DNA from: UBA2020 sp964551435
GTDB taxonomy: Bacteria > Pseudomonadota > Alphaproteobacteria > Micavibrionales > UBA2020
Direction: 5' to 3'
DNA: 64,000 nucleotides
Assembly: GCA_964551435.1 (NCBI GenBank)
Contig: CAZKBS010000001.1
Location: forward strand, 310,001-374,000
Shown here: piece after piece, positions 59,658 through 64,000 of the stretch
How the letters are laid out: the number at the start of each line of letters is the position of its first letter
Numbering within the stretch: position 1 is the first letter of the stretch
Position numbers and translations under genes: made by a program
Notes under the pieces: model-generated
The model's input: only the letters and a program-made list of their open reading frames with translations
Database searches by the model: none
Told to the model about the DNA's origin: nothing

Positions 59658-60677
59658 ATGGCGATTATCCCGATGCATCCCGTAGCCGAAGGCACGCAAA
59701 CACCCAGCACGTCCGTCGCCAGCGGCCGCCGCGTTCTTGAAACCGAAGCCGCCGCGCTCAGCCAGCTGGCCGTAAGCCTGGGTGACAGTTTCGATCAGGC
59801 TATCGAAATGATTTCCGCCGCCGAAGGCCGCGTCATCGTGACCGGCATGGGCAAGAGCGGACACGTCGGCAGCAAAATCGCCGCAACCCTTGCCTCTACC
59901 GGTACGCCAGCGTTTTTCGTTCACCCCGCCGAAGCCAGCCATGGCGACATGGGCATGATCGTGCGCGGCGACGTCGTGCTGGCCCTGTCGAATTCGGGCG
60001 AGTCCAAGGAACTGCTGGACGTGATCGAATACACCCGCCGTTTCGCCATCCCCCTCATCGGCATCACCAGCAATGCGCTGTCGACGCTGGGCGCCAAATC
60101 GGATGTAACGCTGCTGCTGCCCGGCTGCCCCGAAGCCTGCCCGAATGGCCTTGCGCCCACGACCTCGACCACGATGTCGCTGGCGCTGGGCGATGCGCTG
60201 GCCATCACGCTGCTGGAGCGCAAAGGCTTCACCGCGAAAGATTTCAAAATTTACCACCCCGGCGGCAAGCTGGGCCAACAGCTGATGCGCGTGTCTGAAA
60301 TCATGCACACGGGCGACAAGCTGCCGGTTGCCAGCGAGAATATTTCCATCCGCGAAGCCGTCGAGATCATCAGCAAGAAAAGCCTTGGCTGTATCGCGCT
60401 TGTCGATGCGAACGGCATTCTGAGCGGTCTTATCACCGACGGCGACCTGCGCCGCCACCTGCTGGATGACAATATCGCGCAAAAAACCGCAAAAGATATT
60501 ATGAGCCGCACGCCCAGAACCGCCGGCCCCGATATGCTGGTTGCCGAAGCCATGGCCGTGATGAACGACCTTAAAAACACTTTCCGCAAAATCACCACGC
60601 TGATCGTGGTCGATGGGGCGCAAAAACCTGTCGGCGTCCTGCACCTGCATGACTGCCTGCGTGCCGGGTTTGCGTGA
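59658..60677 (+). CDS. kdsD: Arabinose-5-phosphate isomerase KdsD/KpsF
   Basis: Converts ribulose 5-phosphate to arabinose 5-phosphate, the first step in making Kdo for LPS. 339 residues: N-terminal SIS sugar isomerase domain with VTGMGKSGHVGSKIAATLASTGTP and ALSNSGESKELLDVI, SIS ending near LGDALAITLLERKGF and HPGGKLGQ, then two CBS domains in the C-terminal half (MHTGDKLPVAS, EIISKKSLGCIALVDANGILSGLITDGDLRRHL and VDGAQKPVGVLHLHDCLRAG). lptC follows with a 4-base GTGA overlap, fixing the operon. Confidence 0.97.
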   Translation: MAIIPMHPVAEGTQTPSTSVASGRRVLETEAAALSQLAVSLGDSFDQAIEMISAAEGRVIVTGMGKSGHVGSKIAATLASTGTPAFFVHPAEASHGDMGMIVRGDVVLALSNSGESKELLDVIEYTRRFAIPLIGITSNALSTLGAKSDVTLLLPGCPEACPNGLAPTTSTTMSLALGDALAITLLERKGFTAKDFKIYHPGGKLGQQLMRVSEIMHTGDKLPVASENISIREAVEIISKKSLGCIALVDANGILSGLITDGDLRRHLLDDNIAQKTAKDIMSRTPRTAGPDMLVAEAMAVMNDLKNTFRKITTLIVVDGAQKPVGVLHLHDCLRAGFA

Positions 60678-61360
60678 CCACCCCCGCGCCACAACCGTCA
60701 AAACCGCGCCTGCAGGGTTATGACCCCGCACGCGCCAGCCGCGCCGCCAAAATCGGCGCAGGCTATACCTGGTTTGTGCGCATCGCCCGCCTTGCCTTGC
60801 CGCTGTGCGCATTGGTGATTGTCGGCGTCGTCATCTTGCGCCTGTCGGGTAACGATACGCAGCAGCCCGTCAGTATCGCAGATCTGCCCGCCGAAGAAAA
60901 AACCGTGCCCGGCGAAATCGACATGGTTGAAGTCAAATATCAGGGCGCCGATGCCGAGGGTCGCATGTATACCGTCACCGCCGCGCACGCCCGCCGTGAC
61001 ATGAGCGCGCCGAACAGCCTGACCCTTGAAAAGCCGCGCGCCGATATCGCGCTTGACGGCGGCAAGTGGCTGGCGGCCCATGCCGAAAAAGGCCTCTATG
61101 ATAACGATGCCGGTTCGCTGTATTTGTCGGACGGCGTCACGCTGTTCCACGATGACGGGTATGAACTGAAAATGCAGGATATGCGCATCGCCCTTAAATC
61201 CCGCAGCGGGGTGACGGAAAAGCCCGTGGCGCTGCAAGGGCCCGCCGCGCTTTTGAATGCCGCCGGAATGAACATTCCAAGCGGCGGCGATGTTATCGTT
61301 TTTTCCGGCCCCGTGCATGTGACGCTGCATGGTCTCGGCCGTGAAGGCAGGGGTGGATGA
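60674..61360 (+). CDS. lptC: LPS export protein LptC
   Basis: A 228-residue bitopic inner-membrane protein that passes LPS from LptBFG to LptA. A basic cytoplasmic tail, one membrane helix (VRIARLALPLCALVIVGVVIL, in parts) near residues 33-55, then a periplasmic jellyroll-type half with MVEVKYQGADAEGRMYTVTAAHARRD and DIALDGGKWLAAHAEKGLYDNDAGSLYLSDGVTLFHDDGYELK. The GTG at 60674 overlaps the kdsD stop; lptA starts on the GGATGA overlap at its end. Position between kdsD and lptA settles the assignment, since LptC is weakly conserved. Confidence 0.92.
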   Translation: MTTPAPQPSKPRLQGYDPARASRAAKIGAGYTWFVRIARLALPLCALVIVGVVILRLSGNDTQQPVSIADLPAEEKTVPGEIDMVEVKYQGADAEGRMYTVTAAHARRDMSAPNSLTLEKPRADIALDGGKWLAAHAEKGLYDNDAGSLYLSDGVTLFHDDGYELKMQDMRIALKSRSGVTEKPVALQGPAALLNAAGMNIPSGGDVIVFSGPVHVTLHGLGREGRGG

Positions 61361-62262
61361 ACCGTTTTATCATGACAACCACCGCCGCCATGACGGCACT
61401 GCTTATCGGCGCAGGGGCCGCCACTGCGCAGCCCGCGCCTAGCAACGGCAATAGCAACGCCCCGATTGAGATTTTTGCCGATAATACGCTGGAGTGGAAC
61501 CGCACGCAAAAAACCTATACCGCGCGCGGCAACGCGATTGCGCGTCAGGGTAATATGCAGGTCAAAAGCGACACGCTGACAGCCCATTACGGCGGCGGAA
61601 AAAGCGGCAGCGCGGACACCGGCGGGCTTGGCGGCAGCATTGAAAAAATGATCGCCAGCGGCAATGTCGAAATTTCATCGGCACCCTATACAGCCTATGG
61701 CGACAAGGCGGTTTACGACGTGGCCACTGGCCTTGCAACGCTGACAGGCGGGAGCCTGCGTATCGAAACCCCAACGGAATCGCTGAGCGCGCAGGATAAA
61801 ATCGAATTCGACACTGCAAAAAACCGCCTGAGCGCGATAGGCAAAGCCACCGCCACACGCGGCACCGACAGTGTATCGTCGGATAACCTGTCCGCCTTTT
61901 TCGCGGGCGGCGATCAAAACGCGATGACCCTGCAGCGTATCGTTGCCGATAGTACCGTCACCGTCAAAACCGCGCGCGAAACCGTGACAGGTGATAGCGG
62001 CGTTTATGATGTTGTGGCGGGCAAGGCCACCTTGCGCGGCAAGGTACGCATTTTGCAGGGCGAAAACTGGCTGGAAGGCACCCACGCCGAGGTTGATCTG
62101 AAAACCGGCGTCAGCAAATTGTTTGGCGATGCGCCGCGCGATGCCGCGCGCCCGTCGCTGATTGTCAACGGCGTCGCAACGCCGCCCCCCGCCCCTGTGG
62201 GCGACGGACGTGTGCGCGGCGTTTTTTACCCCAAGAAAAAAGAAACCACGGCAACGCCCTGA
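61357..62262 (+). CDS. lptA: LPS transport periplasmic protein LptA
   Basis: A 301-residue periplasmic bridge protein (OstA domain). Signal peptide MNRFIMTTTAAMTALLIGAG-AATA, then NAPIEIFADNTLEWNRTQKTY, ARGNAIARQGNMQVKSDTL, VYDVATGLATLTGGSLRIE, and a repeated OstA half, VYDVVAGKATLRGKVRILQGENWLEGTHAEVDLKTG, in pieces. At 301 residues it is longer than the 185 of E. coli LptA; alphaproteobacterial forms with a doubled OstA region are known. It overlaps lptC by four bases and precedes lptB by six. Confidence 0.92.
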   Translation: MNRFIMTTTAAMTALLIGAGAATAQPAPSNGNSNAPIEIFADNTLEWNRTQKTYTARGNAIARQGNMQVKSDTLTAHYGGGKSGSADTGGLGGSIEKMIASGNVEISSAPYTAYGDKAVYDVATGLATLTGGSLRIETPTESLSAQDKIEFDTAKNRLSAIGKATATRGTDSVSSDNLSAFFAGGDQNAMTLQRIVADSTVTVKTARETVTGDSGVYDVVAGKATLRGKVRILQGENWLEGTHAEVDLKTGVSKLFGDAPRDAARPSLIVNGVATPPPAPVGDGRVRGVFYPKKKETTATP

Positions 62263-62268
62263 GCGATC

Positions 62269-63045
62269 ATGACCGAAGATAAAGAAAAAAAGAAATCCGC
62301 ACGGCGGGAACCCAAACTGGTGCAAAGCGGCCTTGCGGTCGAACACCTGATGAAGCGTTATAAACGCCGCCCTGTTTTGCGCGATGTATCGCTGCATGTG
62401 AAGCGCGGTGAAGCCGTCGGGCTTCTGGGCCCGAACGGTGCGGGTAAAACAACTTGCTTTTATATCGTTACTGGTTTGATTGACCCCGATAGCGGCGCCA
62501 TCAAGCTGGACGGCAAAGATATCACGGGCCTGCCGATGTACCGCCGCGCGCGGCTGGGTATCAGCTATCTGCCGCAGGAATCGTCGATTTTCCGCGGACT
62601 GAACGTCGAGGATAATATCCGCGCCGTGCTACAGGCAGTCGAAGAAGACCACCACCGCCGCGAACACCTGCTGGAAGAGCTGCTGGCCGAATTTTCGGTC
62701 ACGCATCTGCGTTTCACCCCCTCCGTCGCCCTGTCGGGCGGGGAGCGCCGCCGCGTTGAAATTGCCCGCGCGCTCGCCACGCATCCCCAGTTCATTTTGC
62801 TGGATGAACCTTTGGCCGGTATTGACCCGATTGCGGTTGCGGAAATCCGCGATCTTGTGAAACATCTCAAAAACCGCAACATCGGCGTGCTGATCACCGA
62901 CCATAATGTACGCGATACGCTGGATATCGTCGACCGCGCCTACATTCTGCACGGCGGGCAGGTTTTGATGGAAGGCAAGCCCGAAGACATCGTGAACCAT
63001 AAGGACGTACGCCGCGTCTATCTGGGCGAGAAATTCAGCCTTTAA
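62269..63045 (+). CDS. lptB: LPS export ABC transporter ATPase LptB
   Basis: The ATPase driving LPS extraction from the inner membrane (with LptF, LptG and LptC). 258 residues with Walker A LGPNGAGKTTCFYI, Q-loop in SYLPQESSIFRGLNVEDNI, signature LSGGERRRVEIARAL, Walker B FILLDEPLAGIDPIAVAEI and switch His in ITDHNVRDTL. The N-terminal 25 residues are a basic extension beyond the usual LptB start. lptF and lptG are elsewhere. rpoN follows 93 bases later. Confidence 0.96.
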   Translation: MTEDKEKKKSARREPKLVQSGLAVEHLMKRYKRRPVLRDVSLHVKRGEAVGLLGPNGAGKTTCFYIVTGLIDPDSGAIKLDGKDITGLPMYRRARLGISYLPQESSIFRGLNVEDNIRAVLQAVEEDHHRREHLLEELLAEFSVTHLRFTPSVALSGGERRRVEIARALATHPQFILLDEPLAGIDPIAVAEIRDLVKHLKNRNIGVLITDHNVRDTLDIVDRAYILHGGQVLMEGKPEDIVNHKDVRRVYLGEKFSL

Positions 63046-63138
63046 TAATCCACACGGGTATTTACCGAACACCGACGCCGCGCCCCGCGCGTGACACCGC
63101 GCCGCGTACCTGTTATATTTAAAAACAGGGAGTAGGGA

Positions 63139-64000
63139 ATGTCTATCAACCAGCGATTGGATCTACGTCAGGGCCAGGCCCTGACCATGACGCCGCAGCT
63201 GCAGCAGGCCATTAAGCTGCTGCAAATGTCGAACGTCGAGCTGGCGGAATTCCTCGAAGCGGAAATCGAAAAAAACCCCCTCCTGGAAAAAGACGACGGC
63301 ACACAGGCACCTGCATCCGACAGCGTCGATGCCGAAGAAAATGCCCGCCCCGGTGATGGCGATATTCTGACGTCCCACAATGCGGAAGGACAGGATGCCT
63401 TCGCCGCTGACCGCGCCGCGGCAGACGAACGCCCGCTGGATACAGATTTCGGAAACGTTTTCACCGGCGGCGACATGGCCCCGCAGGAAGGCGGATATGA
63501 CGCTTTCGCCACCGACAGCTTCGCCAGTGTCGGCAGCGGCGGCAGCCTAAAATTCGATGATCCGGATTTCAGTTTCGAAAACACCATGGCGAAAGAACAA
63601 ACGCTGCGCGACCATCTGGAAGAACAAATCCAGCTGGAATTTGAAAACGCAGGCGACCGCGCGATTGCCCGCGTGCTGGGCGATTATCTGGACGAAGCCG
63701 GATATATCCGCGCCGATCTGCCTGCACTAGCAGAGCGGCTGGGCACCGACCTTGTACGGGTGGAGCGTGTGCTAGACACGCTTCAGCGCCTCGATCCTGC
63801 CGGACTTTTCGCGCGCAACCTCAGCGAATGTCTGGCACTCCAGCTGCGCGAGCGCGACAGGCTCGACCCTGCGATGCAGAAATTGCTGCAAAACCTCGAT
63901 CTTCTCGGCGCGCATGACCTCAAGAAACTCCGCGCGGTTTGCGAGGTGGACGAGGAAGATCTGCGCGATATGATTGCGGAGATTAAAACCCTCAATCCCA
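63139..64000 (+). CDS. rpoN: RNA polymerase sigma-54 factor, N-terminal part (cut by window edge)
   Basis: The start, SINQRLDLRQGQALTMTPQLQQAI (in parts), is the glutamine-rich region I of sigma-54, which keeps polymerase closed until an enhancer-binding activator acts, followed by an acidic region II (DSVDAEENARPGDGDI, low complexity) and the beginning of the core-binding domain with GYIRADLPALAERLGTDL. AGTAGGGA precedes ATG 63139. The frame is still open at the window's right edge, after 287 codons; the DNA-binding RpoN box lies beyond it. Last gene of the kdsD-lptCAB-rpoN series typical of alphaproteobacteria. Confidence 0.95.
   Translation, partial: MSINQRLDLRQGQALTMTPQLQQAIKLLQMSNVELAEFLEAEIEKNPLLEKDDGTQAPASDSVDAEENARPGDGDILTSHNAEGQDAFAADRAAADERPLDTDFGNVFTGGDMAPQEGGYDAFATDSFASVGSGGSLKFDDPDFSFENTMAKEQTLRDHLEEQIQLEFENAGDRAIARVLGDYLDEAGYIRADLPALAERLGTDLVRVERVLDTLQRLDPAGLFARNLSECLALQLRERDRLDPAMQKLLQNLDLLGAHDLKKLRAVCEVDEEDLRDMIAEIKTLNP

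Noticed and set aside
1..64000. CRISPR array, prophage, toxin-antitoxin pair or known defence island
   Set aside because: No regularly spaced direct repeats, no phage structural or cas genes and no recognised toxin-antitoxin pair were found on reading both strands; the HNH-like gene alone does not make a known system.
1..64000. Recoding of UGA as tryptophan to explain the porin
   Set aside because: Many intact genes here (for example the thiolase at 399, mnmG, parA and kdsD) end with TGA, so UGA is an ordinary stop.

Overview
The window reads as chromosomal DNA of a moderately GC-rich alphaproteobacterium. Evidence: the mnmG-rsmG-parA-parB block with parS sites, followed by holA-lptE-leuS-DUF3576; a short RNase D next to kdsD-lptC-lptA-lptB-rpoN; the separated remains of an xseB-ispA-dxs-tlyA series; and a Gram-negative envelope gene set. 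It could be a Micavibrio-like or Rhodospirillales-like lineage, but no rRNA is present and the genus is not fixed by what I can see. UGA, UAA and UAG all serve as ordinary stops.

Layout. 1-3 kb: 5' part of a prmA-like gene, a FadA-type thiolase with an adenosine deaminase-family gene, and a hypothetical. 3-8 kb: mnmG, rsmG, parA, parB and four parS palindromes (replication and segregation locus), then a YjdM/PhnA zinc-ribbon gene. 8-13.4 kb, minus strand: a small lipoprotein, holA, lptE, leuS, DUF3576 lipoprotein. 13.7-16.3 kb: a strongly codon-biased porin interrupted by one in-frame UGA, a small membrane protein and an outer-membrane barrel. 16.3-20.5 kb: a TrpF-like barrel protein, an AtoB/PhaA-type thiolase and a class A PBP. 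20.5-24.2 kb, minus: rnhA, thrB, hypotheticals, ispH. 24.3-33.9 kb: lipoprotein, gmhA, xseB, ispA, dxs and tlyA, with an ankyrin gene, a DsbA-like gene, a chemoreceptor and a chromate transporter lodged between them. 34-36.2 kb: two overlapping genes for HExRH metallopeptidase-like proteins of unknown role. 36.2-42 kb, minus: isovaleryl-CoA dehydrogenase-like, ankyrin, mgtE, and a malic enzyme with a histone-H1-like tail. 42.2-50.4 kb: tRNA-Leu, zinc transporter, lipB, a large protein with an HNH-like core, a nucleotide-sugar dehydrogenase, and TerC. 50.7-54.5 kb: a second FadA plus an HAD-ECH fusion. 54.6-55.5 kb: tRNA-Gly, a tiny four-cysteine protein and the left end of a degraded IS3-family element. 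55.5-58.7 kb: pmbA, a REC plus degenerate GGDEF protein, tRNA-Leu and RNase D. 58.8-64 kb: an ankyrin gene diverging from the kdsD-lptC-lptA-lptB-rpoN operon.

Functionally the region supplies chromosome partitioning, LPS synthesis and transport (gmhA, kdsD, lptA/B/C/E, nucleotide-sugar dehydrogenase), isoprenoid precursors (dxs, ispH, ispA), beta-oxidation (two FadA-type thiolases, an HAD-ECH fusion, an acyl-CoA dehydrogenase) and translation/tRNA functions. The most promising uncharacterised pieces are the metallopeptidase pair, the HNH-like gene, the ankyrin genes sitting beside or inside conserved clusters, and the interrupted porin. No CRISPR array, prophage, integrase or known defence island is visible.
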